The translations under genes and the position numbers were made by a program. DNA of 64,000 nt, from NCBI RefSeq assembly GCF_027158005.1, contig NZ_JAPVLQ010000002.1, positions 744,001 through 808,000 of the forward strand. The letters run 5' to 3'. This document shows, in pieces, positions 18,446 to 27,150 of this stretch; the stretch's first letter is position 1; each line of letters begins with the position of its first letter. The DNA comes from Rhodococcus sp. H36-A4. Lineage in GTDB: Bacteria > Actinomycetota > Actinomycetes > Mycobacteriales > Mycobacteriaceae. The notes beneath the pieces are model-generated. The model did not search any database and was not told the DNA's origin. It worked only from the letters and a program-made list of their open reading frames with translations.

Positions 18446-19362
18446 GCGAATCGGTCAGCGAAGCAGCGGATCGTATTGCGGCAGCGGGGGAATGCGCGCC
18501 TCGCGCGGGGCGGGACCCGATCAATCAACCGATGATCAACAACTGGGTCGAAGCGATCGGCGACGCGAACCCCATCTACGTCGATGCCGGCGCTGCTCGA
18601 GCGGCGGGGCACAAGGGCGTCGTCGCGCCTCCTGCCATGGCACAGGTGTGGACGATGGGCGGATTGCATTACACGCGGTCGTCCGACGACCCTCTCGGGC
18701 TGATGATGGGCATACTCGACGACGCCGGATTCACCTCCGTCGTGGCGACCAATTGTGACCAGACCTATCACCGTTATCTCGAGCTCGGTGAAGAAGTCAC
18801 GGTCACAACGAAACTCGACAACGTCGTCGGTCCGAAGAAGACCGGTCTCGGCCTCGGCTGGTTCGTCACCACGCGCAACATCTGGTACGTCGGCGACGAG
18901 GCCGTCGCCGAGATGGTGTTCAGGGTGCTCAAGTTCGCGCCGGAAGCCAAGCCTGCGGCGGACGATGCGTCGGAGGCGATTCGCCCGGTCGTATCCCAGG
19001 AGACCGAGTTCTTCTGGGAGGGAGCGCGAGTAGGTGAATTGAGGATTCAGCGGGTCGAGGACGGCTCGCTGAGGCATCCACCGATTCCGGCGATCTGGCA
19101 GGACAAGGCTGCGCCGATCGACTACGTGGTCGCCCACGGTACGGGCACGGTGTTCAGCTTCGTCGTCCACCACGCACCCAAAGTGCCTGGGCGGACACTC
19201 CCTTTCGTGGTTGCTCTCGTCGAACTGGACGAGGGAGTTCGCGTACTGGGTGAGCTACGCGGAATCGAACCGTCCGAGGTCGAGGTCGGATTGCCTGTCG
19301 AGGTCGAATTCCTCCGCATCGACGAGAACTTCACACTCCCCGCATGGAAGGCGATTCGATGA
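18442..19362 (+). CDS. chsH2: Steroid enoyl-CoA hydratase large subunit ChsH2 (MaoC-DUF35)
   Basis: The 306-aa product has an N-terminal MaoC-like hot-dog domain (NNWVEAIGDANPIYVD; GHKGVVAPPAMAQVW) and, from about residue 180, a DUF35-type OB-fold domain that docks onto Ltp2 in characterised systems (EFFWEGARVGELRIQRVEDG; GTGTVFSFVVHHAP). With ChsH1 it hydrates 3-oxo-4,17-pregnadiene-20-carboxyl-CoA; the DUF35 domain activates the aldolase. The ATG at 18442 overlaps the upstream stop, and the frame is open further upstream only inside the previous gene. The end overlaps chsH1 (ATGA). Confidence 0.93.
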   Translation: MSESVSEAADRIAAAGECAPRAGRDPINQPMINNWVEAIGDANPIYVDAGAARAAGHKGVVAPPAMAQVWTMGGLHYTRSSDDPLGLMMGILDDAGFTSVVATNCDQTYHRYLELGEEVTVTTKLDNVVGPKKTGLGLGWFVTTRNIWYVGDEAVAEMVFRVLKFAPEAKPAADDASEAIRPVVSQETEFFWEGARVGELRIQRVEDGSLRHPPIPAIWQDKAAPIDYVVAHGTGTVFSFVVHHAPKVPGRTLPFVVALVELDEGVRVLGELRGIEPSEVEVGLPVEVEFLRIDENFTLPAWKAIR

Positions 19363-19772
19363 TTGCAGCGCAGGTAGGTGACGAACTGCCCGAGCTCGAA
19401 ATTTTCGCCGATCCGACATTCGTAGTCTCGACGGCGTTGGCCACCAGAGACTTTCAAGATGTTCACCATGACCGTGACAAGGCGATCGAGCGCGGTTCCA
19501 AAGATATCTTCGTCAATATTCTTACCGACACTGGCTTGGTGCAGCGTTTCGTGACCGACTGGGCCGGCCCGACTGCGGTGTTCCGCTCGATCGGTCTGCG
19601 GCTGGGGGTTCCCTGGTACGCCTACGACACGTTGACGCTGCGCGGGAAGGTATCTGCCGTCACCGACGGTGAAGTGACGGTCGACGTGACCGGCTCCGAT
19701 TCTCTCGGTGATCACATCGTGGCAAAAGTAAAGCTGGCATCGTCAGAGCTGACAGGGGAGAGGTCGGCATGA
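19359..19772 (+). CDS. chsH1: Steroid enoyl-CoA hydratase small subunit ChsH1 (MaoC)
   Basis: The 137-aa product is a single MaoC-like hot-dog domain with the catalytic segment TRDFQDVHHDRDKA (Asp and His of the R-specific hydratase motif) and the hydrophobic core NILTDTGLVQRFVTDW. It supplies catalytic residues to the ChsH1-ChsH2 heterocomplex that hydrates the C17-C20 double bond of the steroid side chain. I chose ATG 19359, which overlaps the chsH2 stop by ATGA; an in-frame codon 15 bp upstream is possible but lies within chsH2. The stop overlaps ltp2 by ATGA. Confidence 0.93.
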   Translation: MIAAQVGDELPELEIFADPTFVVSTALATRDFQDVHHDRDKAIERGSKDIFVNILTDTGLVQRFVTDWAGPTAVFRSIGLRLGVPWYAYDTLTLRGKVSAVTDGEVTVDVTGSDSLGDHIVAKVKLASSELTGERSA

Positions 19773-20944
19773 GCGGATTGTCGGGCAAGGCGGCGATCGT
19801 CGGAATCGGCGCCACGGATTTCTCCAAGAACTCGGGGCGAAGCGAACTTCGCCTGGCCGCCGAGGCTGTGCAGGCCGCACTGACGGATGCGGGTTTGACG
19901 CCCGCCGACGTCGACGGTCTGACGTCGTTCACGATGGACACCAACACCGAGACCGCGGTTGCGCGGGCCGTCGGAATCCCGAACCTGAAGTTCTTCAGCC
20001 GAATTCACTACGGCGGTGGCGCAGCGTGTGCCACCGTTCAGCAGGCAGCGATGGCAGTTGCCACCGGAGTCGCTGATGTCGTCGTCGCGTATCGGGCATT
20101 CAACGAGCGCTCCGGCTCACGATTCGGCCAGGTTGCTCCGCATCTCGCTGCGGCACCGACATCCTCGGGTGTCGACGCAGGATGGGCATACCCGCAGGGG
20201 CTCGGTACGCCCGCCTCGTTCGTGGCGATGGTGGCGCGCCGGTACATGCATGTCTACGGCGCCACAAGCGAGGACTTCGGCCGAGTTGCCGTCGCCGACC
20301 GTAAGCACGCGGCGAACAATCCGGCTGCGTTCTTCTACGGCAAGCCGATCACGTTGGAGGATCACCAGAATTCACGCTGGATAGCCGAACCGCTGCACCT
20401 TCTCGATTGCTGCCAGGAGTCCGACGGCGGAATTGCGATTGTCGTGACTTCGCCGGAGCGGGCGAAGGACCTACCCAATCCGGCCGCCGTCATCACCGCG
20501 GCAGCGCAGGGAAGTGGCCCGGACCAATACATCATGACCAGCTACTACCGCGACGCGATGACAGGTCTCCCGGAGATGGGTCTGGTCGGAGATCAATTGT
20601 GGGCGCAGTCCGGTCTCACCCCGAAGGACATGCAGACTGCGGTGTTGTACGACCACTTCACGCCGTTCGTATTGATGCAGCTCGAAGAACTCGGGTTCTG
20701 TGGGCGCGGCGAGGCACGTGACTTCATCGCCGACGGCGCGATCGAACTCGGTGGACGGTTGCCGCTGAACACTCACGGTGGTCAGCTCGGCGAGGCGTAC
20801 ATCCACGGGATGAACGGAATTGCCGAGGGCGTCAGGCAGATTCGCGGGACTTCGGTCAACCAGGTTCCGGACGTGGAGAACGTGCTCGTCACTGCGGGGA
20901 CCGGTGTTCCTACTTCTGGGCTCATCCTCTCCGGAAGTCGGTAG
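19769..20944 (+). CDS. ltp2: Steroid side-chain retro-aldolase Ltp2 (thiolase fold)
   Basis: The 391-aa product is a thiolase-like/SCP-x lipid-transfer-type protein that matches mycobacterial Ltp2 nearly along its whole length, for example AIVGIGATDFSKNSGRSELR, IHYGGGAACATVQQAAMAVA and AVLYDHFTPFVLMQLEELGF. In complex with ChsH2 it cleaves the hydrated side chain to androstenedione and propionyl-CoA. The thiolase catalytic Cys motif is absent, as expected for the aldolase. The gene overlaps chsH1 by ATGA and ends the operon, with a long inverted repeat 57 bp downstream. Confidence 0.94.
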   Translation: MSGLSGKAAIVGIGATDFSKNSGRSELRLAAEAVQAALTDAGLTPADVDGLTSFTMDTNTETAVARAVGIPNLKFFSRIHYGGGAACATVQQAAMAVATGVADVVVAYRAFNERSGSRFGQVAPHLAAAPTSSGVDAGWAYPQGLGTPASFVAMVARRYMHVYGATSEDFGRVAVADRKHAANNPAAFFYGKPITLEDHQNSRWIAEPLHLLDCCQESDGGIAIVVTSPERAKDLPNPAAVITAAAQGSGPDQYIMTSYYRDAMTGLPEMGLVGDQLWAQSGLTPKDMQTAVLYDHFTPFVLMQLEELGFCGRGEARDFIADGAIELGGRLPLNTHGGQLGEAYIHGMNGIAEGVRQIRGTSVNQVPDVENVLVTAGTGVPTSGLILSGSR

Positions 20945-21000
20945 CGCAAGTAGTCGGGTACCGATGTGTGGAAAACTCGACTACATGGATCGTGATGGCA

Positions 21001-21056
21001 AGACAGATCACCACCCTCGAACCCACAGCGCCTGTGGAGAGGGTGGTGATCCGTCT
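21001..21056. terminator. Long inverted repeat after ltp2, reaching the gluconokinase start
   Basis: Arms of 18 nt at 21001-21018 and 21039-21056 pair with a single mismatch (core GATCACCACCCTC/GAGGGTGGTGATC). An inner CCACAG/CTGTGG pair continues the stem after short bulges. It can act as the terminator of the ltp2 operon. The right arm ends on the T of the gntK TTG codon and contains the only purine-rich candidate ribosome-binding sequence, so it could also restrain gntK translation. There is no T-tract. Confidence 0.6.
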
Positions 21057-21592
21057 TGACGGACTGCACGCGCGCCGCACGTCCAATCCTGGTGATAATG
21101 GGCGTGTCGGGATCGGGCAAGTCCACAGTCGCCGGGGTTCTCGCACGGGCGCTTTCATGGGACTTCCAGGAAGGTGACGACCTGCATCCGGCGTCGAATG
21201 TCGCGAAGATGGCGTCCGGAGTCCCGCTGACCGACGAGGACCGGCTGCCGTGGCTCGACACGATCGCAGACTGGATCAGATCTCACACTCGCCGCGGCGA
21301 ACCTGGAATCGTCACCTGCTCCGCACTGAAACGGAGCTACCGGGACGTGCTTGCGCACGGATCCGAAAGCCAGGTCATCTTCGTTCATCTGTTCGGAACG
21401 ATGACTCAGCTCGGCGACCGGTTGAACGATCGGACGGACCATTTCATGCCGCGCGGGCTTCTCGGCTCCCAACTCTCGACGCTGGAGCCGATCGGACCGG
21501 ATGAGAACGCACTCCTCTTCGACATCGGTCCACCTGCTGAGGAGATCGCCGCTCGCATCATCGCCGAACTCGACATTCGCCGGACCGACTGA
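21056..21592 (+). CDS. gntK: Gluconokinase (thermoresistant GntK family)
   Basis: The 178-aa product phosphorylates D-gluconate to 6-phosphogluconate with ATP. The P-loop GVSGSGKST is at residues 16-24. Other family landmarks are QEGDDLHPASNVAKMASGVP, LTDEDRLPWLDTIADWI, CSALKRSYRDVL and the HFMP segment near the end. The TTG at 21056 gives the best N-terminal length before the P-loop; a GTG 12 codons later would leave too little of the first strand. The start sits at the edge of a long inverted repeat, and the stop of an upstream 24-codon frame (20985-21059) overlaps it. Confidence 0.9.
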   Translation: MTDCTRAARPILVIMGVSGSGKSTVAGVLARALSWDFQEGDDLHPASNVAKMASGVPLTDEDRLPWLDTIADWIRSHTRRGEPGIVTCSALKRSYRDVLAHGSESQVIFVHLFGTMTQLGDRLNDRTDHFMPRGLLGSQLSTLEPIGPDENALLFDIGPPAEEIAARIIAELDIRRTD

Positions 21593-21714
21593 GAGAAGCA
21601 GAGTCGGCCGGGCGATCTGCTCACGCCTCCTTCTGATCCGTAGGAGTCCGAACAACCGCACCTGCAGCAGCATCAGCCCACATATGTCGGAGGCGTACTG
21701 CATCATGTGCACTC

Positions 21715-22479
21715 ATGAACAAGGTCCTGCGTGCGACACTCGTCAGCGCTGTCGTCATCACCACCGTCATCGGCATCGCGTCGTTCGTATTGAGTTTCGC
21801 CGCACTGTGGGATTTGGCGACCATGGCCGGAGTTCCACGAAATCTGTCGTGGTTGTGGCCGGTCATCGTCGACGGCACAATCCTGCAGGCCACTATTTCG
21901 GTCATCGCACTTGCCCAATTCGCAGATCAGCGTAGCGGCAGGCGCTTCTTCTGGTGGGTGCTCGTCATTGCAGCCTTGGTCAGTATCGGGGCAAATGCAT
22001 TGCACGCCTTCACCTCCAACACCGGAACGCTGCATCCCGCGCTGTCCGCTGCAATTGCCACCGTCGCACCGGTCAGCTTGCTCGCTGCCACCCACGGGCT
22101 CGGCATACTCGTGCGAATTCCGTCGACGCAACCCGGACCGGCCGCCGTCGTGCAAACCGAAAAAACCGTGCAACCCGAAGTGACCGTGCGACCCGAAGTG
22201 ACGGTTGAACGAGACGTCGAGTCGGTCGGTCCGGACTCGCCGCAATCTCCTCCGGTTACCGTCGTCCACGCCACGGCAGAAAATTCCGACCCGACAACCG
22301 AACCGAATCGTAGTGCCGAATTGCAGCGCAGTGTCGATCTACAAGATGCCGATCTACAAGGTGTCGAGCTGTCGGACGGCATCGAAGATCTTGGCAGTGC
22401 AGAGCCTCTGGACAGTGTCGACAGGTGGATCCTCGACGATGAACGCATCGAGGACCTCTACCCGGTCGATGCCCCATGA
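21715..22479 (+). CDS. DUF2637 membrane protein
   Basis: The 254-aa product resembles the actinobacterial DUF2637 family. It has four predicted membrane segments in the first 145 residues (SAVVITTVIGIASFVLSFAA; LWPVIVDGTILQATISVIAL; FWWVLVIAALVSIGANALHA; AIATVAPVSLLAATHGLGIL). The last 100 residues are an acidic, low-complexity cytoplasmic tail with a short repeat (EVTVRPEVTV) and an LQDADLQGVEL stretch. Its function is unknown; family members often accompany replication or plasmid-type genes, but no such neighbours are here. The ATG at 21715 gives a normal short N-terminus. Confidence 0.75.
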   Translation: MNKVLRATLVSAVVITTVIGIASFVLSFAALWDLATMAGVPRNLSWLWPVIVDGTILQATISVIALAQFADQRSGRRFFWWVLVIAALVSIGANALHAFTSNTGTLHPALSAAIATVAPVSLLAATHGLGILVRIPSTQPGPAAVVQTEKTVQPEVTVRPEVTVERDVESVGPDSPQSPPVTVVHATAENSDPTTEPNRSAELQRSVDLQDADLQGVELSDGIEDLGSAEPLDSVDRWILDDERIEDLYPVDAP

Positions 22480-22570
22480 CCGAGATGCCCCATGACCGAG
22501 AGGCCCTGGATTCCGCACGGCTGTGCAGTACGGAAGTGACCTCGCGGTGGTGCAGTGGCACTATCGAGGG

Positions 22571-23068
22571 ATGAGCAAGGTGATACCGCAGGTTCCCGGG
22601 CAAGGGCAAGAATCAGTGTGGGATTATCCGAGACCACCTCGGTTGGAGCATTCGGATCGTTTGATCACGGTGCGCTTCGGTGGGACGCTGATCGCCGAGA
22701 CTCGTGATGCGTGGCGGGTTCTGGAGACTTCGCACCCACCGACCTGGTACATCCCGCGTGATGATGTTGCCGCCGGAGCGTTGTCACCCTCCGCAGTTCG
22801 CTCGACGCACTGTGAGTGGAAGGGCGCAGCGACGTACTGGACCGTGCACGGTGCCAACTCGGTGAGCGACGGCGCCGCGTGGAGTTACGAGGAGCCGACG
22901 GCGTCGTTCCTGCCGATAACCGGGCATCTGGCGTTTTCGCCTTCGCGGTTGGAATGCGAGGTCGACGGTGAACGTGTGACGCCTCAGGAGGGCGGCTTCT
23001 ACGAAGGCTGGATCACGAGCGAGGTTGTGGGTCCGTTCAAAGGGATCCCTGGTAGCTGGGGTTGGTGA
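22571..23068 (+). CDS. DUF427 domain protein
   Basis: The 165-aa product contains one DUF427 domain (VRFGGTLIAETRDAWRVLET; THCEWKGAATYWTVH; GHLAFSPSRLECEVDGE). This is a small beta-rich cytoplasmic family of unknown function that is widespread in actinobacteria. I chose the ATG at 22571 (MSKVIPQVPGQGQESVWDYP); the frame is open 16 codons further upstream without a convincing ribosome-binding site. The gene is convergent with the lipoprotein gene, with only 3 bp between stops. Confidence 0.8.
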   Translation: MSKVIPQVPGQGQESVWDYPRPPRLEHSDRLITVRFGGTLIAETRDAWRVLETSHPPTWYIPRDDVAAGALSPSAVRSTHCEWKGAATYWTVHGANSVSDGAAWSYEEPTASFLPITGHLAFSPSRLECEVDGERVTPQEGGFYEGWITSEVVGPFKGIPGSWGW

Positions 23069-23071
23069 TTT

Positions 23072-24094
23072 TCAGGGTGTCAGAGCGCTGGCGGGGATGA
23101 TCTGCAAGCTGGATTCGTTACCGGGATTGCTGCCCGTCACCAGCACGTCGCCCGAACGTGAATCGACTGCAACCGAATTGGCTTGGCGCACCGTCGGGAG
23201 GTCGACGACCGGTCGCGGTGCCGCCGGGTCTGCGACGTCGACGACGCGCAAAATGTTCGATTCGGTCAACGTGATCAGCAGCAACTGTCGCTGCGGGTCG
23301 TACGCGAGCCCATAGGGATTGCCAGGTGCTTCGATGCGAGATACTTCGCTCACCTGCGGACCGACTCTCTCGATGAACACCGCACCACCGTCGGTGTCGG
23401 CGAACGCGGCAAGGTCTCGACCGAGTGCGGTGGCGTGGGTCAATTTGGTTCCGAGTGGTGCCTGTGCCACGAGCTCCTGATCGGGTCCGCTGTAGATCCA
23501 TACGCCGTTGCCCTGGACATCGGCGACCGCAGCGTATTCGCCGACAGCGGCAAGACCACCGGGTTGAACCGGTCCTGCTGGGAGCGAGGCGGTCACCGCG
23601 CCGTCACGAACGAAGACGACGCCACCGCCCATCTCATTGGTTACGACGGTGGTCCCGTCAGAGGTGGTGACAGCATCGTGCGGTTGTCTTCCGACTCCCT
23701 GCACAGTGGTGAGAACATCACCGTTCGCTGGATCGACTACGAGTAGCTCGTCGCTCGCTTCTAGCGGTGCGAGTACCGGTCCATCCGGTCCCGCGAGGGA
23801 CAGGTGTCTGGGTGCACCGATTGTCGGTACGAACGAACGCTCGACGCCGGTGGTCGCGTCGACCAATCGAATGCCGTCGGGTTCTCGAACGCCGACTGCG
23901 GCAATACCCGAAGTGGTGACGACGATTCCCTCCGGCGCGCCCGCGAGCGGGCTCACCACTCCTACCGGTGCCTGTGCCGAGGGCGCTTCGGCCGGCTCCG
24001 CTGCGGGAGTCTGCGCTGCAGGCTTGTCGCTGGTCTCAGCGGCACACCCCGTCACCAGTGCGAGTACGGCAACAGCAACAAGTAGATGCTTCAC
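23072..24094 (-). CDS. Beta-propeller (YncE-like) lipoprotein
   Basis: The 340-aa product starts at GTG 24094, overlapping the bluB stop by GTGA. Residues 1-17 are a lipoprotein signal (KHLLVAVAVLALVTGC, lipobox Cys), then a Pro/Ala-rich linker to about residue 45. The rest consists of repeated 40-residue strands with motifs like VVDPANGDVLTTVQGVGRQP, VWIYSGPDQELV and VVDVADPAAPRPVVDLP, consistent with a six- or seven-bladed propeller facing the cell envelope. No catalytic residues are evident. Its place behind bluB and the GGDEF-EAL gene is the only functional clue. The frame is open far upstream, but that stretch is antisense to nothing and overlaps bluB. Confidence 0.8.
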   Translation of the reverse strand: MKHLLVAVAVLALVTGCAAETSDKPAAQTPAAEPAEAPSAQAPVGVVSPLAGAPEGIVVTTSGIAAVGVREPDGIRLVDATTGVERSFVPTIGAPRHLSLAGPDGPVLAPLEASDELLVVDPANGDVLTTVQGVGRQPHDAVTTSDGTTVVTNEMGGGVVFVRDGAVTASLPAGPVQPGGLAAVGEYAAVADVQGNGVWIYSGPDQELVAQAPLGTKLTHATALGRDLAAFADTDGGAVFIERVGPQVSEVSRIEAPGNPYGLAYDPQRQLLLITLTESNILRVVDVADPAAPRPVVDLPTVRQANSVAVDSRSGDVLVTGSNPGNESSLQIIPASALTP

Positions 24095-24735
24095 GCGCCA
24101 CCGAACTTCTCGTAGTGCACTGCCTCGGCCAGCGGGCGGCGATGGCGCCACCCGAACCGTTCGAGGTCGGGAGTCTCGGCGAACTCGGTGACCGGGCCGA
24201 CACACAACCAGGCGATCGGCCGGATCGGGTCCGGGATACCCAGCAGGTCTTTCAGGTAGTCCTCTTCGTAGAAGGACACCCATCCGACTCCGATGCGTTC
24301 GGAGATCGCAGCCAGCCACAGGTTCTGAATGGCGAGGACGGCTGAGAACAAGCCGGTGTCCTCGACGCTCGCGCGTCCGAGAATATGTTGTCCTCCTCGA
24401 GTCGGGTCGTAGGTGACCACGACGCCGGTGCAGCTCGTTTCGATTCCTTCGATGCGAATGGGGTCGAAAGTAGCTCTGCGGTCGGGTGGGAGCGAGTCTG
24501 CGAACGCGCGTCGTTTCTGCGCCACGTGTGCGGCGAAGGTGGCGAGCGTGTCGGGGTTCTGGATGACGACGAAGTCCCACGGTTGGGTGTTGCCGACGCT
24601 CGGCGCCTTGTGCGCGGCACTCAGGATGCGCTGCAGTACCTCGTCGTCGACCGAATTGCCGTCGAACTCTGCGCGCACGTCGCGCCGCATCGCGATTGCC
24701 GTATACACCGACATCGGATTGTCGTCATCGTTCAT
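24091..24735 (-). CDS. bluB: 5,6-dimethylbenzimidazole synthase, BluB (nitroreductase fold)
   Basis: BluB converts FMNH2 with oxygen into 5,6-dimethylbenzimidazole, the lower ligand of vitamin B12. The 214-aa product has the nitroreductase FMN-binding start (AMRRDVRAEF), the APSVGNTQPWDFVVI segment and the DTGLFSAVLAIQNLWLAA ... IGVGWVSFYEEDYLKDLLGI region typical of BluB. The ending RRPLAEAVHYEKFG also fits. The ATG at 24735 overlaps the end of the GGDEF-EAL gene by 11 bp. No other cobalamin genes are nearby. A generic nitroreductase is the alternative, but the tail argues for BluB. Confidence 0.85.
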   Translation of the reverse strand: MNDDDNPMSVYTAIAMRRDVRAEFDGNSVDDEVLQRILSAAHKAPSVGNTQPWDFVVIQNPDTLATFAAHVAQKRRAFADSLPPDRRATFDPIRIEGIETSCTGVVVTYDPTRGGQHILGRASVEDTGLFSAVLAIQNLWLAAISERIGVGWVSFYEEDYLKDLLGIPDPIRPIAWLCVGPVTEFAETPDLERFGWRHRRPLAEAVHYEKFGGA

Positions 24736-27037
24736 AAGTCTTCGTGTATTCCTTCAGTTTGGCGTTCGACTCCGCGACCGAATCCGGAACTCGATGTGCG
24801 GGAACTGGTCGTCCCACAAAGTATCCCTGAGCGGTAGTACAGGAGAGCCTACGTAATTCGAGCAAGGTGGCGGCGTCTTCCACTCCCTCGGCCGTGATGG
24901 TCAGCCCGAGTGTTCGGGCAAGATCGATCGTCGATCTGACGATGATGCCGTGAGCCTGATCGCGTGCCATGTCGCTGACGAAGGTCTTGTCGATCTTCAA
25001 TTGCTGCACGGGAAGCCTCTGTAGATAGGCGAGTGCGCTGTACCCGGTGCCGTAGTCGTCGATCGCCAGCGTGACGCCGAGCTTGCGCAGGCCCAACAAC
25101 GACTCGATGGCGACGGGTGGATCAGCCATCGTCGAGGTTTCGGTGATTTCGATGGTCAGTTGTTCGGGAGCGGTTCCGACGTCGGCGAGCGCGCGTCGAA
25201 CCTGCTCGACGAGTGTGCTGTCGAGCAGGTTGCGCGTGGAGATGTTGACCGAGACGTTCAACTCGACCCCTGCATCGCTCCATCCTTTCCGGTGGGCCAG
25301 TGCCTCGCTCAGGACGAAATTCGCCAGGGGCCTGATCAGTCCGGTGTGTTCGGCCATCGGGAGGAACTGGTCGGGTTCGATGATGCCTTCGAGGGGGTGG
25401 TTCCATCGGAGCAGCGCTTCGACCCCGGTGGCCTCCATCGAGTCGAGATCTACTTGAAGTTGGTAGTACAGCTCGAGTTCGCGGGCGTCGATCGCAGTGG
25501 TGAGCTCACTGAGCAGATGCAACTGACGGCTGCTGTCGCGGGCCATCGACGGGTCGTAGCATGCGATACGTGGTTGCACCATCTTGGCCGATTGCATCGC
25601 CAGATTGGACCGGTGGACCAAGTCGTCGGAGCGTGCACCGGACAGTTCGTTGCCCGAGGAAGTACGTGCGCCGTTCCTCTCGGAGATCGGGTCGCTCAGC
25701 GCGATACCGATGCTCGCCTCCACGAGCAACGTCGCGCTTCCGACACTGATGGGGCAGGACAGCGATGCATGCATCCCGTGTGCTGCGACCACAGCCTCGG
25801 AATGGGTGTCTTCCACAGCGAGCGCAACGGCGAACTCGTCCGCTCCGAGTCGGGCGAGTACTCCACCGGTGCCGACAACGCAGGCAAGTCGGTCGGCGAC
25901 GGCGCGAAGCACGTCGTCGCCGACCGCGTGCCCGAAAGTGTCGTTGACTTCCTTGAACCGATCCACGTCGAGTAACAACAGCGCGAGGGGACCATCGTTC
26001 GTGTCGATCCACTCTTCCAATCCTCGACGATTGCGAGTCCCGGTCAGATGGTCGGTCTGAGCAGCCAGTCGTAGGGTGGCCGTTTGTCTACGAAGCAGTC
26101 GGAGCAGTTCGGTGATTCTGACGAATGCCAGGGCCACGAGCACCGAAGCACACAGCACGATGCCCCATCCCCACTCGTCGGCAGGTGTCCCACGGACGAG
26201 GAAGGTTGCCATGATCGCGCCCGGGGTCAACACCGCCAATGTCAAGACGATCGTGGTGGGTGTACTGAACGAGGCAGCGAGAGTGCCCGGTGAGCCGCGC
26301 CGAATACGCGGGACAGTCAGGTAGCTCATCGACGGATGGAGTGCAGCGGTTCCGAGGAGGACATAGCAGACGACGTACCCGCCGACGGTGACATTCGGGG
26401 CCATGGTCGGCACCTCGGCGGAACCCACGCGCATGGTGGTATCGGTAGCCAGGGTTACCGCAGCCGATGCAGCCAGAAGTCGAAAAGACATGTTCTGCCA
26501 CTGAAACGTGCCGAGGAAATGAACCACAAGCCCGAGCAAGAGCACGTCCATAGCCGGATAGGCGATGGCAGCCATGCCCGGGATGGTCGATACGTTCACA
26601 CCGTCGACTGGGATGACGAATACCCATAGGACGAGACCGAACGCGATCATGACGATGATGCTGTTGGCGACGTGCCCGAACTCGTCTCGTCGCCAACCCT
26701 GTCGCACCAGAAGGAAGAGTCCGACCGCGAACAGTGGGTAGCCGAGTAGGTAGATGGCGTCGGCATACGATGGGACAGGCAGTTCGCCGTCGACGTGTTC
26801 GATCCAGAAGAACGCGATGTCCCCTGCCAGCCACATCGAGGTGCCGAGTGCGATCACCCACCAGGCTGCGCGGGAGACGGGACGATTCACCGCGATCCCG
26901 ACGAGTACTGCGATCACCGCGGACAGGCCGATACCGACGTAGAGGACATTGGACAGGGTGCCATCCGGGGTGAAGATGTAGCCGATACATGCGGCCGATG
27001 CCACTATCGGATACAACCACCATTTCACCCGGTGCAT
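24725..27037 (-). CDS. Membrane GGDEF-EAL c-di-GMP protein
   Basis: The 770-aa product (ATG 27037; in-frame codons extend 23 residues further upstream) begins with about nine membrane segments over residues 1-300, then a GGDEF domain (about 330-490) and an EAL domain (about 505-760). The GGDEF signature reads RLGADEFAVAL, with Ala replacing the second Gly (D400), so cyclase activity may be reduced. The EAL domain keeps its signatures: EALLRW with E540, NISTRNL, IEITETS, IDDYGTGYS, LKIDKTFV and AEGVED. I infer a c-di-GMP phosphodiesterase, possibly regulated by the membrane part. It overlaps bluB by 11 bp and is preceded by a long hairpin. Confidence 0.88.
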   Translation of the reverse strand: MHRVKWWLYPIVASAACIGYIFTPDGTLSNVLYVGIGLSAVIAVLVGIAVNRPVSRAAWWVIALGTSMWLAGDIAFFWIEHVDGELPVPSYADAIYLLGYPLFAVGLFLLVRQGWRRDEFGHVANSIIVMIAFGLVLWVFVIPVDGVNVSTIPGMAAIAYPAMDVLLLGLVVHFLGTFQWQNMSFRLLAASAAVTLATDTTMRVGSAEVPTMAPNVTVGGYVVCYVLLGTAALHPSMSYLTVPRIRRGSPGTLAASFSTPTTIVLTLAVLTPGAIMATFLVRGTPADEWGWGIVLCASVLVALAFVRITELLRLLRRQTATLRLAAQTDHLTGTRNRRGLEEWIDTNDGPLALLLLDVDRFKEVNDTFGHAVGDDVLRAVADRLACVVGTGGVLARLGADEFAVALAVEDTHSEAVVAAHGMHASLSCPISVGSATLLVEASIGIALSDPISERNGARTSSGNELSGARSDDLVHRSNLAMQSAKMVQPRIACYDPSMARDSSRQLHLLSELTTAIDARELELYYQLQVDLDSMEATGVEALLRWNHPLEGIIEPDQFLPMAEHTGLIRPLANFVLSEALAHRKGWSDAGVELNVSVNISTRNLLDSTLVEQVRRALADVGTAPEQLTIEITETSTMADPPVAIESLLGLRKLGVTLAIDDYGTGYSALAYLQRLPVQQLKIDKTFVSDMARDQAHGIIVRSTIDLARTLGLTITAEGVEDAATLLELRRLSCTTAQGYFVGRPVPAHRVPDSVAESNAKLKEYTKTYER

Positions 27038-27064
27038 CCTTCCTTTGCGTCGTGTCGTCGGTTT

Positions 27065-27141
27065 CTCATCACTGCCAAACTTCCCACACTTCGCATTTCG
27101 AATCACTTCGAACGCAGAATGTGGGAAGCCTGGGTGATGAG
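27065..27141. terminator. Long hairpin between cholesterol oxidase gene and GGDEF-EAL gene
   Basis: Two nested perfect pairs: CTCATCAC (27065-27072) with GTGATGAG (27134-27141), and CTTCCCACA (27080-27088) with TGTGGGAAG (27120-27128). It starts 10 bp after the cholesterol oxidase stop on the minus strand and ends 28 bp before the GGDEF-EAL ATG. A terminator for the oxidase gene is most likely; it would also lie in any readthrough leader. Confidence 0.55.
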
Positions 27142-27150
27142 ATATGCGAC

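Noticed and set aside
20985..21059. 24-codon frame before gluconokinase as an independent gene
   Set aside because: There is no ribosome-binding site, and most of its codons come from the inverted repeat. I kept it only as a possible coupling element in the gntK finding.
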